From the NCBI GenBank assembly GCA_958438185.1, contig CAUBQU010000114.1, positions 1 to 5,260 on the forward strand: DNA of 5,260 nucleotides, read 5' to 3'. Of this stretch, positions 1 to 5,260 are shown one piece after another (position 1 is the stretch's first letter; each line of letters begins with the position of its first letter). This DNA is from an uncultured Oscillospiraceae bacterium (GTDB lineage Bacteria > Bacillota > Clostridia > Oscillospirales > Oscillospiraceae). The notes under the pieces were generated by a model. It was not told the origin of the DNA, searched no databases, and saw nothing but the letters and a program-made list of their open reading frames with translations. The position numbers and the translations under genes are program-made.

Positions 1-89
1 GCTACATGTGCATGGCGCGGCCGATCCGCCCGGTGACGAAGGAGGAGAAGCGGGTACCGCTGAGCGACCCGCTGAATCAATTTGCGTAA
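1..89 (+). CDS. C-terminal end of an upstream phage gene (partial; possibly large terminase)
   Basis: An open frame runs in from the left edge (codons start at position 3) and ends at TAA 87-89. The visible C-terminus is basic and then acidic/polar: MARPIRPVTKEEKRVPLSDP followed by LNQFA. No motif identifies it. It is called a gene because its stop codon overlaps the ribosome binding site of the portal gene (AAGGAGG, 88-94), the usual tight packing of a phage late operon. In related phages the gene before the portal is usually the large terminase subunit or a small protein of unknown function, so a terminase tail is a reasonable guess from position only. In-frame ATGs at 6 and 12 have no convincing ribosome binding site and are more likely internal codons. 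Confidence 0.5.
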   Translation, partial: YMCMARPIRPVTKEEKRVPLSDPLNQFA

Positions 90-94
90 GGAGG
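88..94 (+). promoter_or_regulatory. Ribosome binding site of the portal gene
   Basis: AAGGAGG lies 10 bases before the ATG at 105 and overlaps the stop codon of the upstream gene (TAA, 87-89). The overlap suggests coupled translation of the two genes. It also supports ATG 105 as the portal start, although the first 95 or so residues are low-complexity and look like an extension to the family core. Confidence 0.7.
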
Positions 95-104
95 CGCGGG
101 CAAG

Positions 105-2144
105 ATGACAAGAGAAGAACGGGAACGGCTGCGGCAGGAGGCAGCAGCGCAGATGGACACGCAGCAGCCGCCGGACGAGGAGGCGCTGGGTGCGGGGGCG
201 CCCTTGGATGCGGCCGCGACGCGGGGCGAAACACGGCCGATAGGCTTGCCGGATCCCGGCCTACCGCCGCGCGATATGGCTGCGCCGGAAGCGGGCGGAC
301 GAATGCCGGACGAGCCGCCCGGCGCGGCCGGGCTGGTGCAGCAGGAGCGCGAGGCGGGCGAAGTGGAAGGGGCGAGCAAGACGGCGGCCATTGGCGTGGA
401 ACAGATCCGGAGGTTTAACGAGATTCTGCAGCGCTACAAGGCGGGGAAGGTGAATCTGGAGCGGCGGCTGATTGAAAACGAGCAGTGGTGGAAGCTGCGG
501 CATTCGGACGGGATGCGCAACACGACGGCCCGGGACGCGGACAAATCGGCATGGCTGGCGAATGTAATCATGCAGAAGCACGCCGATGCGATGGACGCAT
601 ACCCGACGTGTAGCTGCCTGCCGCATGAGCCGGGGGACCGGGAGGAGGCACGGAAACTATCGTCCATCATCCCGGCGATTCTGCGGCAGACGGAGTTTGA
701 GCGGGTCTACTCGGACTGTTGGTGGCAAAAGCTCAAGGGCGGGACCGGGTGCTACCAGGTCACCTGGGACGGAAGCAAGCTGGGAGGCCTGGGGGACATT
801 GCGATCTGCAAGATCAACCTGCTGAATCTCTTTTGGGAGCCGGGGGTGGAGGACCTGCAGGACAGCGCGTATATATTCCACCTGGCGCTGGCGGACAAGG
901 AGCGGCTGCAGGAGCACTACCCGGCGCTGGAGGGCAAGGCGATGAGCCGGGGGCCGCTGACGGTGAGCGAATTTGTGTACGATGACGCGGTGCGGACGGA
1001 TGACAAGGCGCTGGTGGTGGACTGCTACTACAAACGGCGGGGTGTGCTGCACTACTGCAAGTACTGCGGGGAAACCGTTCTCTTTGCCACGGAAAACGAG
1101 GAAGACTACGCGGCGGGCTGGTATGCCCACGGGCGATACCCGTTTGTGCTGGATCCGCTTTTTCCGATCGAGGGCAGCTGCTGCGGGTACGGGTACATCG
1201 ACTATGGCAAGACGACGCAGCAATACATCGACAAGCTGACGGGCGCGATTATGGAAAATGCGCTGGCCTCGGCGACGCCGCGCTGGTTCATCCGGCAGGA
1301 CAGCGGCGTGAACGAGGAGGAATATGCCGACTTCGGCAACCACTTCATCCACGCGGGCGGCAACCTGGGGGAGGACGCGGTGAAGCAGATCCGCCCGGTG
1401 ACGCTGCCGGGGATCTACCTGAACGTGCTGGACAGCCGGATCAACGAGATCAAGGAAACGCTGGGCAACCGGGACGCGGCGACGGGCGGCGTGACGGCGT
1501 CCGTCACCTCGGCGGCGGGCATTGCGTCGCTGCAGGAGGCGGCGGGGAAGCTCAGCCGCGACGCGGAGAAGGCGGGCTACCGGGCGTTTGAGCAGATTGT
1601 CTACCTCTGCATTGAGCTGATCCGGCAGTTTTACGACGTGCAGCGCAGCTTCCGCATCACCGGGCAGATGGGGCAGGAGGAATACATCGCCTTTGACAAC
1701 ACGGGCATTGCGGCACAGACGGAGGACGGCGGAATCCGCGTGCCGCAGTTTGACATTGACGTGCAGGCCCAGAAGGAGAATCCATACACGAAGGAGAGCT
1801 ACAACGAGCTGGCGGTGCAGCTCTTCAGCATGGGCGCGTTCCGGCCGGACATGGCGGAGCAGACGCTGATGATGCTGGACATGATGGACTTTAAGGGCAA
1901 GGACCGGCTGCAGCAAAAGGTGCAGCAGCAGAGCCAGATGGCAAGGATGCTGGAGCAGGCGATGGCGATTCTGCAAGGTCAGGCGGGCATACAGCCGGAC
2001 GTCAGCGGGCGGGGCGCACAGCCTGGGCCGGGCACGGCACAGCAGGACGGTGCGGACACGGTGACGGAGACGGAAAGCCAGGCGGAGCACCCGTTTGTGT
2101 CCGCTGCGAAGGAGCGGGCCCGCAGCGCGTCGGCGCCGAGGTAA
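105..2144 (+). CDS. Phage portal protein (head-tail connector ring)
   Basis: This 679-aa protein matches the type of portal found in phages of gut Clostridia. The portal forms the ring at one capsid vertex through which DNA is packaged and ejected and to which the tail attaches. The family core starts near residue 98 with a helical segment (RRFNEILQRYKAG, 102-114) and a Trp-rich stretch (ENEQWWKLRH, 124-133). Further familiar blocks are KHADAMDAYP (158-167), WWQKLKGGTGCYQVTWD (206-222), LLNLFWEPGV (239-248), YPFVLDPLFPIEG (345-357), IYLNVLDSRINEIKETLGNRD (437-457), the Thr/Ala/Ser-rich GGVTASVTSAAGIASLQEA (461-479) and IELIRQFYD (503-511). The C-terminus (600-679) is Gln/Met-rich, then polar and disordered-looking. 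Residues 1-95 are an unusual Ala/Gly/Pro/Glu-rich extension. The gene lies 6 bases before the Prp-type protease gene, and its end supplies that gene's weak ribosome binding site. The portal call is strong; the exact subfamily is from memory of related proteins, not a search. Confidence 0.92.
   Translation: MTREERERLRQEAAAQMDTQQPPDEEALGAGAPLDAAATRGETRPIGLPDPGLPPRDMAAPEAGGRMPDEPPGAAGLVQQEREAGEVEGASKTAAIGVEQIRRFNEILQRYKAGKVNLERRLIENEQWWKLRHSDGMRNTTARDADKSAWLANVIMQKHADAMDAYPTCSCLPHEPGDREEARKLSSIIPAILRQTEFERVYSDCWWQKLKGGTGCYQVTWDGSKLGGLGDIAICKINLLNLFWEPGVEDLQDSAYIFHLALADKERLQEHYPALEGKAMSRGPLTVSEFVYDDAVRTDDKALVVDCYYKRRGVLHYCKYCGETVLFATENEEDYAAGWYAHGRYPFVLDPLFPIEGSCCGYGYIDYGKTTQQYIDKLTGAIMENALASATPRWFIRQDSGVNEEEYADFGNHFIHAGGNLGEDAVKQIRPVTLPGIYLNVLDSRINEIKETLGNRDAATGGVTASVTSAAGIASLQEAAGKLSRDAEKAGYRAFEQIVYLCIELIRQFYDVQRSFRITGQMGQEEYIAFDNTGIAAQTEDGGIRVPQFDIDVQAQKENPYTKESYNELAVQLFSMGAFRPDMAEQTLMMLDMMDFKGKDRLQQKVQQQSQMARMLEQAMAILQGQAGIQPDVSGRGAQPGPGTAQQDGADTVTETESQAEHPFVSAAKERARSASAPR
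2138..2141 (+). promoter_or_regulatory. Weak ribosome binding site of the protease gene, inside the portal gene end
   Basis: GAGG lies 9 bases before ATG 2151 and within the last codons of the portal gene (stop 2142-2144). It is weaker than the sites before the scaffold and capsid genes. This suggests the protease is made by translational coupling to the portal and in smaller amounts than its presumed substrates, as expected for an enzyme. That last point is inference. Confidence 0.45.
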
Positions 2145-2150
2145 ACGGCG

Positions 2151-2462
2151 ATGATCGCGGTACGCTATGAGGCGGACACGGGGCTGCTGCGATGCACGGG
2201 GCACGCGGGGTATGCAGAGGCCGGGGGAGATATCGTCTGCGCGGCAGTGAGCGGGATCTTATATACCCTGCTTGCCAACCTGCCGGGCGACTGCGTGGAG
2301 ACCTGGGAGCCGGGCAACCTGCTGCTCCGGTGTGATACGGCACAGGAGCGGGCGGCGGCGCGCTTCTGCCTGCGCGGCCTTGCTGTGATTGCGGAGGAAT
2401 ACCCGCAGTGCGTGGCGCTGCACGGGTGCGGTGACATTTTGGCGGAAAATTTGATACTGTAA
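2151..2462 (+). CDS. prp: Phage-encoded Prp-family cysteine protease, likely head-maturation protease
   Basis: This 103-aa protein belongs to the Prp (YsxB-like) family. These cysteine proteases remove the N-terminal extension of ribosomal protein L27 in Firmicutes. The diagnostic motifs are intact: GHA with His18, and GGDIVCAAVS with Cys30. The His-Cys spacing of 12 residues equals that of Staphylococcus aureus Prp. The C-terminal half has the family-like helix LRGLAVIAEEYP (74-85). Length is close to the usual 105-115 residues. In bacteria prp normally sits between the L21 and L27 genes; here it sits between the portal and scaffold genes, the slot of a prohead protease. The two genes after it encode proteins with Prp-type cleavage sites near their N-termini, so the likely role is trimming scaffold and major capsid protein during procapsid assembly in the cytoplasm. 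Family membership is strongly supported; the substrate assignment is inference. An effect on host L27 is possible but not shown. Confidence 0.9.
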   Translation: MIAVRYEADTGLLRCTGHAGYAEAGGDIVCAAVSGILYTLLANLPGDCVETWEPGNLLLRCDTAQERAAARFCLRGLAVIAEEYPQCVALHGCGDILAENLIL

Positions 2463-2463
2463 G

Positions 2464-2507
2464 AAAAAAGGCGCCGACCGGCTGGCCATTGGCCGAAGGC
2501 ACGGCGC
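2464..2507 (-). terminator. GC-rich hairpin with A-tract; terminator-like on the minus strand
   Basis: Just after the protease stop codon there is a run of six A (2464-2469), then a hairpin. Its outer stem is GCGCCG (2471-2476) with CGGCGC (2502-2507), and an inner stem is GGCC (2484-2487) with GGCC (2491-2494) around a 3-base loop. Read on the minus strand this is a stem-loop followed by CTTTTTTCTT, the layout of an intrinsic terminator against antisense transcription. On the plus strand no T-run follows, so it should not stop the operon's own transcript. There it could act as an RNA structure that separates or stabilises the scaffold/capsid part of the mRNA. Function is inferred from shape only. 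Confidence 0.35.
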
Positions 2508-2526
2508 AGGGCTCGCGGGCTACCGC

Positions 2527-2533
2527 AGGAGGG
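2527..2533 (+). promoter_or_regulatory. Strong ribosome binding site of the scaffold gene
   Basis: AGGAGGG lies 7 bases before ATG 2541. It fixes the scaffold start and therefore the position of its leader peptide. The site is much stronger than that of the preceding protease gene, consistent with a protein needed in many copies. Confidence 0.8.
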
Positions 2534-2540
2534 AAAACGC

Positions 2541-3599
2541 ATGGAAAACAACAAGATCAATCTGCAGCTGTTTGCCGACGGCGCTGCCGCCGGCGGAGAG
2601 GCCGGAGACGGCGGCGCGGCAGCAGCAGACACGGGCGTAACGGCTCCCGACGCCGGGGAGCAGCTGCGGCAGCCGCACACTTCGCGACAGGCGGAGCGCG
2701 CACGGCGCAGGCAGCAAAAACGGGAGGCACCGCTTGCGGCGGCCCAGGACCAGACGCCGGACGCGGCGGCGGAACAGGGCAGCGGACAGACGGACGAAGG
2801 CGCGGCCCCGGGCGCCGAAGCGCAGGCACAGACCGGCAAACGCAGCTTTGAGGAGCTGATCAAGGGGGAGTACAAGCAGGAGTTTGACCAGAGGGTGCAG
2901 GATATCCTGCGCAAGCGATTCCGCGACGACGATGCGCGCAAGGAGCGGGACGGCAAGGTGAGCGAGCTGCTGATTACCCTGGCAGAGCTGACGGGCCAGA
3001 AGATTGACGACGCGGCAGAGATCGACCCGGACCAGCTGCGCCAGGCGCTGCTGAGCAACGAGGGGATCGTGGACGCGGCTGCGATGGAAGCGGGCGTGGG
3101 GACGGACCAATACCTGCAGCAGCTGCGCATGCGCACGGAAAATTCGACGATGCGGCGCGAGCTTGCGGGAATGCGGCAGGCACAGCGGGAGCAGGCACAG
3201 CAGGAGCAGAGCCGCCGCGCCTTTGACGCGCTGGCCCAGGAGGCGGACCAGCTGCGGCAGAGCGTGTACCCCGGGCTGGATTTTGGGCAGCTGATGGAGA
3301 ACACCCAGGCAGTGCGCACCCTGCAGGCCCTCCAGGCCGCCGGGGCGACGAATCCGGTGCGCACGGTATACGAAATGCTGCACCGGGACGAAATTATTTC
3401 CGGCGTGGCCCTGGCGGCTCAGCAGAGGGGGGCACAGCAGGTGGCGGCGTCGGTGGCAGCGAATCGTGCGCGGCCGGCAGAGAACGGCGGGAGACCTCAA
3501 GGGGGAATCCTGACCGGCGTAGACGTTAAGCATTTATCCAGGCAGCAGCGGCAGGACATCCGCCGCCGTGTGGCGCGGGGGGAGAAAATCATCCTGTAG
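2541..3599 (+). CDS. Capsid scaffold (assembly) protein with Prp-type leader
   Basis: This 352-aa protein lies directly before the major capsid gene and has the build of a phage scaffold: polar, Ala/Gln/Glu/Arg-rich, mostly helical, no membrane segment. Scaffolds guide coat protein into a procapsid and then leave or are degraded. Residues 1-14 are MENNKINLQLFADG, with a predicted cut between Phe11 and Ala12. Residues 15-99 are low-complexity and probably disordered. A block at 102-128 (starting SFEELIKGEYKQEFDQRV) is typical of scaffold proteins in Clostridial phages. Residues 190-245 are very rich in Gln, Glu and Arg and likely form a coiled coil. The last part (329-352, ending RRRVARGEKIIL) is strongly basic and helical, the place where scaffolds such as that of P22 bind coat protein. 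The strong AGGAGGG site supports the start. It ends 34 bases before the capsid start. Role is inferred from position, composition and the shared leader motif. Confidence 0.85.
   Translation: MENNKINLQLFADGAAAGGEAGDGGAAAADTGVTAPDAGEQLRQPHTSRQAERARRRQQKREAPLAAAQDQTPDAAAEQGSGQTDEGAAPGAEAQAQTGKRSFEELIKGEYKQEFDQRVQDILRKRFRDDDARKERDGKVSELLITLAELTGQKIDDAAEIDPDQLRQALLSNEGIVDAAAMEAGVGTDQYLQQLRMRTENSTMRRELAGMRQAQREQAQQEQSRRAFDALAQEADQLRQSVYPGLDFGQLMENTQAVRTLQALQAAGATNPVRTVYEMLHRDEIISGVALAAQQRGAQQVAASVAANRARPAENGGRPQGGILTGVDVKHLSRQQRQDIRRRVARGEKIIL
2562..2582 (+). other. Predicted Prp cleavage site in the scaffold protein (LQLF|ADG)
   Basis: Codons 8-14 encode LQLFADG. Prp cuts L27 of Firmicutes between Phe and Ala in the related sequence NLQFF|A. 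By analogy the cut would fall between Phe11 and Ala12 (between bases 2573 and 2574), removing 11 residues. The preceding Asn7 also matches the L27 pattern. The motif is seen directly; cleavage is predicted. Confidence 0.75.
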
Positions 3600-3620
3600 C
3601 GGCTGCCGAAGGAAGCGGGA

Positions 3621-3626
3621 AAGGAG
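3621..3626 (+). promoter_or_regulatory. Ribosome binding site that fixes the major capsid start
   Basis: AAGGAG lies 7 bases before ATG 3634. An earlier in-frame ATG at 3568 lies inside the scaffold gene, has no good site before it and would put 22 unrelated residues ahead of the leader. The start at 3634 also places the cleavage motif at the same distance from the N-terminus as in the scaffold protein (Phe11/Ala12), which supports the choice independently. Confidence 0.85.
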
Positions 3627-3633
3627 CAAGTAC

Positions 3634-4998
3634 ATGAAGAAATACGAAATCGACCTGCAGCTGTTCGCAGACGGCGGCAGCGTTGTCAACACGACGACCG
3701 GCACGGCAAACGCCAACACCGGCGCGACGGCGGCGACCGGTGCAATGAGCAGCACCATGAAGACCTACTACGACACGGAGCTGCTGGAAAACGCCAGAGA
3801 CGAAGCGATCTACGGGCAGCTGGGCAAGCATCAAGCCCTGCCGCGCAACCATGGCAAGACCGTCGAGTGGCGCAAATGGAACACCCTGCCGGAGCCGGAC
3901 AAGCTGGTGGAGGGTGTGATTCCGGAGGGCAAGAAGTTCGGCCAGACCAGCCTGAACGTGGCGATTGCCCAGTATGGCGAGTATGTCTCGGTCTCTGACC
4001 AGCTGGAGCTGCACGCCATCGACGACACCATCCTGGGCGCGACGGAGGAGGTCGGCGCGGCGATGGGCAGCAAGGCGGACAAGCTGACGCGGGACGCGAT
4101 TCTTGCAGGGTGTAGCTGCGTGATGGTCGCCCCGAGCGGCTCCACTGAAAACAGCGTGGTCTGGAAGATGGACAAAAACGCCAAATTCACGGCGGACCTG
4201 GTCGCCCGGGCGGCAACGGCCCTCAAGAAGGCGAAGGCCCCGACCATCGACGGCAAGTATGTGGCGGTCATTCACCCCTCGGTAGCGTATGACCTGCGCA
4301 AGGACTCGGACTGGATCAACGCGCACCAGTATGCGGCGGTGGAGGAGATCTTCACCGGTGAGATCGGCGAGCTGCACGGGGTGCGCTTCATCGAGACGCC
4401 GCAGGCACCGGTGCTGGTGGGTGCAAGCCTGTTTTCGGCCAGCCAGCGCTATCTGACGCTGACGGCGGGCGCAGCGGCCACGGCGGGCACGGCGGTGACC
4501 TACGGCCAGACCGGGGCCTACAAGTTCACCGTCACGGAGACGCTGACCTCCGGCACGGCGGATTATGCGGCGCTGATCGGCCAGTATGTGCTGCTGCAGG
4601 ACGGCGACGCCGCGACGCACCGGCTCAAGGTGACGGGCGTTGACACCGCCGGCAAGGCGATTTATACGGCGACGGCTCCGGCCGGCTACACCTGGGCCAG
4701 CGGGGATTGCCTGCTGCCGGGCAACGGCGCAAGAGAGCTCAAGGCGGACGGTGTGCAGAATGCGGCCTATGCCACAATGGTCTTCGGCCGGGACGCCTTC
4801 GGCGTGGTGGACCCGGAGGGCGCGGGGATGGAGATGATCGTCAAGAGCAAGGACCAGGCGGGCGGCCCGCTGAACCAGTTCAGCACGATCGGCGGCAAGA
4901 TGTCCCACGCGGCGCGGGTTCTCTATCCGGAGCGTATGCTGTGCATCTACTCCACGGCGACCAACTCCGGCGTGGACGAGGCAAACTGGCACGAATAA
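3634..4998 (+). CDS. Major capsid protein, N4-gp56 type, with Prp-type leader
   Basis: This 454-aa protein is the coat protein that forms the icosahedral shell, and resembles the N4-gp56 family of HK97-fold capsid proteins. Residues 1-14 are MKKYEIDLQLFADG, with a predicted Prp cut after Phe11. Residues 15-42 are a Thr/Ala/Asn/Gly-rich, probably flexible arm. The family core begins at TYYDTELLENA (44-54) and continues with HGKTVEWRKW (73-82), PEGKKF (97-102), YGEYVSVSDQLEL (114-126), ADKLTRDAILAG (148-159), a long-helix region KFTADLVARAATALKKAKAP (184-203) and VAVIHPSVAYDLRKD (210-224). It resumes with ATMVFGRDAFGVV (380-392), KSKDQAGGPLNQFSTIGGK (404-422) and ARVLYPERMLCIYS (427-440). Between them, residues 268-375 are a beta-rich insertion, likely a domain on the shell's outer surface. 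The start at 3634 rather than 3568 is set by the ribosome binding site. A stable hairpin follows the gene. Confidence 0.95.
   Translation: MKKYEIDLQLFADGGSVVNTTTGTANANTGATAATGAMSSTMKTYYDTELLENARDEAIYGQLGKHQALPRNHGKTVEWRKWNTLPEPDKLVEGVIPEGKKFGQTSLNVAIAQYGEYVSVSDQLELHAIDDTILGATEEVGAAMGSKADKLTRDAILAGCSCVMVAPSGSTENSVVWKMDKNAKFTADLVARAATALKKAKAPTIDGKYVAVIHPSVAYDLRKDSDWINAHQYAAVEEIFTGEIGELHGVRFIETPQAPVLVGASLFSASQRYLTLTAGAAATAGTAVTYGQTGAYKFTVTETLTSGTADYAALIGQYVLLQDGDAATHRLKVTGVDTAGKAIYTATAPAGYTWASGDCLLPGNGARELKADGVQNAAYATMVFGRDAFGVVDPEGAGMEMIVKSKDQAGGPLNQFSTIGGKMSHAARVLYPERMLCIYSTATNSGVDEANWHE
3655..3675 (+). other. Predicted Prp cleavage site in the major capsid protein (LQLF|ADG)
   Basis: Codons 8-14 encode LQLFADG, the same seven residues at the same position as in the scaffold protein. 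Predicted cut between Phe11 and Ala12 (between bases 3666 and 3667). Over the nine codons for IxLQLFADG the two genes differ at four bases; two of these are silent, in the Phe and Ala codons, so the peptide is better kept than the DNA. Confidence 0.78.
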
Positions 4999-5008
4999 GG
5001 AAAGCGGA

Positions 5009-5034
5009 TGCCCGGCGGGGCGACCTGCCGGGCG
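5009..5034 (+). promoter_or_regulatory. Stable stem-loop with GCGA tetraloop after the capsid gene
   Basis: GCCCGGC (5010-5016) pairs perfectly with GCCGGGC (5027-5033). The stem continues inward as G5017-U5026, G5018-C5025 and G5019-C5024, closing a GCGA loop (5020-5023) of the stable GNRA class. A U-G pair (5009/5034) can extend it outward. It starts about 10 bases after the capsid stop codon and ends before the next ribosome binding site. No T-run follows, so it is not a standard intrinsic terminator. It may protect the 3' end of the capsid message or limit read-through into the next gene. Structure is seen; role is inferred. Confidence 0.5.
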
Positions 5035-5040
5035 ATGGAA

Positions 5041-5046
5041 AAGGAG
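5041..5046 (+). promoter_or_regulatory. Ribosome binding site of the last, partial gene
   Basis: AAGGAG lies 5 bases before ATG 5052 and selects that frame over the overlapping open frame that starts at 5008, which has no such site. It lies 7 bases after the capsid-gene hairpin, so the site itself stays unpaired in that structure. Confidence 0.7.
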
Positions 5047-5051
5047 CGAAT

Positions 5052-5260
5052 ATGGCAGAGACAAAGCAGAAGCAGGAGCCGCAGCCCAAACAGGGGCCTG
5101 CGTCCAGCAAGGCGCTGGACCCTTTGCGCCGCATGGAGACGAAGGTCGTACCGCTGGCGCCGGTGGGGGAGCCTGCGGCGATTTACGCCAGCCTGAACGG
5201 TAAGGGTTACCTGATTCCCCGCGGCAAGCCGGTGACGATGCCGGAGGCTGTGTGGGAGGT
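5052..5260 (+). CDS. Small phage protein of unknown function, N-terminal part (cut by window edge)
   Basis: The frame opens at ATG 5052 after a good ribosome binding site and is still open at the window end, giving 69 complete codons. The first 25 residues are polar and Lys/Gln-rich (MAETKQKQEPQPKQGPASSK) and probably disordered. Then comes a compact stretch ending in YASLNGKGYLIPRGKPVTMP (47-66) and AVWE. Small proteins with a similar NGKxYLIPRGKPV segment often follow the major capsid gene in phages of Clostridia, where they have no assigned function; this comparison is from memory. Position suggests a small capsid-associated or head-completion protein, but nothing in the sequence proves it. 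It lacks the LQLFA leader, so it is not a predicted protease substrate in the visible part. Confidence 0.7.
   Translation, partial: MAETKQKQEPQPKQGPASSKALDPLRRMETKVVPLAPVGEPAAIYASLNGKGYLIPRGKPVTMPEAVWE

Noticed and set aside
72..89. LNQFA at the end of the upstream gene as a protease-type motif
   Set aside because: Residue order differs from LQ(L/F)FA, and it is the very C-terminus, where a cut would remove a single residue.
8..418. Plus-strand open frame overlapping the portal start
   Set aside because: Gly/Ala/Arg-rich product without features; the frame of the upstream gene end and the portal frame explain the region better.
1056..1068. CxxC (CKYC, residues 318-321) in the portal as a zinc-binding site
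   Set aside because: No second cysteine or histidine pair lies at suitable spacing, and portal proteins of this type are not known to need zinc here.
1812..1832. VQLFSMG in the portal (residues 571-577) as a third protease site
   Set aside because: It only partly matches LQLFADG, has Ser instead of Ala after the Phe, and lies deep in the C-terminal part rather than in an N-terminal leader.
657..2204. Long minus-strand open frame (515 codons) opposite the portal gene
   Set aside because: It mirrors the portal gene in GC-rich DNA, has an Arg/Leu/His-rich composition typical of antisense shadows, and no ribosome binding site or recognisable domain.
2464..2470. A AAAAAG heptamer followed by a hairpin, resembling a -1 frameshift site
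   Set aside because: It lies after the protease stop codon, and the needed codon phase does not match the protease frame, so ribosomes would not decode it as a slippery site.
2489..2851. Plus-strand open frame across the scaffold start in another frame
   Set aside because: Low-complexity Arg/Gly product, no ribosome binding site, and the scaffold frame has a strong one.
3589..5064. Long minus-strand open frame (491 codons) opposite the major capsid gene
   Set aside because: Same shadow pattern: Arg/His/Leu-rich, no motif, exactly opposite a confidently identified gene.

Overview
This window is a late structural (head morphogenesis) segment of a tailed bacteriophage or prophage. All supported genes lie on the + strand, are tightly packed and form one operon-like run. 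The DNA is GC-rich. Most genes follow AGGAGG-type ribosome binding sites. Together with protein features typical of phages of Firmicutes, this suggests a phage of a high-GC, probably gut-associated, member of the Clostridia. The host assignment is inference; nothing here fixes a genus.

Layout: (1) 1-89, the last 28 codons of an upstream gene, possibly the large terminase. (2) 105-2144, a 679-aa portal protein. (3) 2151-2462, a 103-aa cysteine protease of the Prp family, the enzyme that trims ribosomal protein L27 in Firmicutes. (4) 2463-2540, a short gap with an A-tract and a GC-rich hairpin. (5) 2541-3599, a 352-aa scaffold (capsid assembly) protein. (6) 3634-4998, a 454-aa major capsid protein of the N4-gp56 type. 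(7) 4999-5051, a gap holding a strong hairpin with a GNRA tetraloop. (8) 5052 to the window end, the start of a small protein of unknown function, cut by the window edge. No tRNA, CRISPR array, insertion sequence or integrase was seen.

The most interesting point is how genes 3, 5 and 6 fit together. The scaffold and the major capsid protein are otherwise unrelated, yet both begin with an 11-residue leader ending in the same motif, IxLQLF followed by ADG. This is the sequence type that Prp cuts (between F and A) at the N-terminus of Firmicute L27. The gene just before them encodes a Prp homologue with the His and Cys of the catalytic pair intact. It occupies the position between portal and scaffold/capsid where many tailed phages carry a ClpP-like, S49 or U35 prohead protease. 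The simplest reading is a self-contained head-maturation system: the phage carries its own copy of a host ribosome-processing protease and has placed L27-like leader peptides on the two proteins that build the procapsid. Host Prp is known to cut the capsid and scaffold proteins of staphylococcal phage 80alpha at a related motif. Use of a phage-encoded Prp for this job is inferred here.
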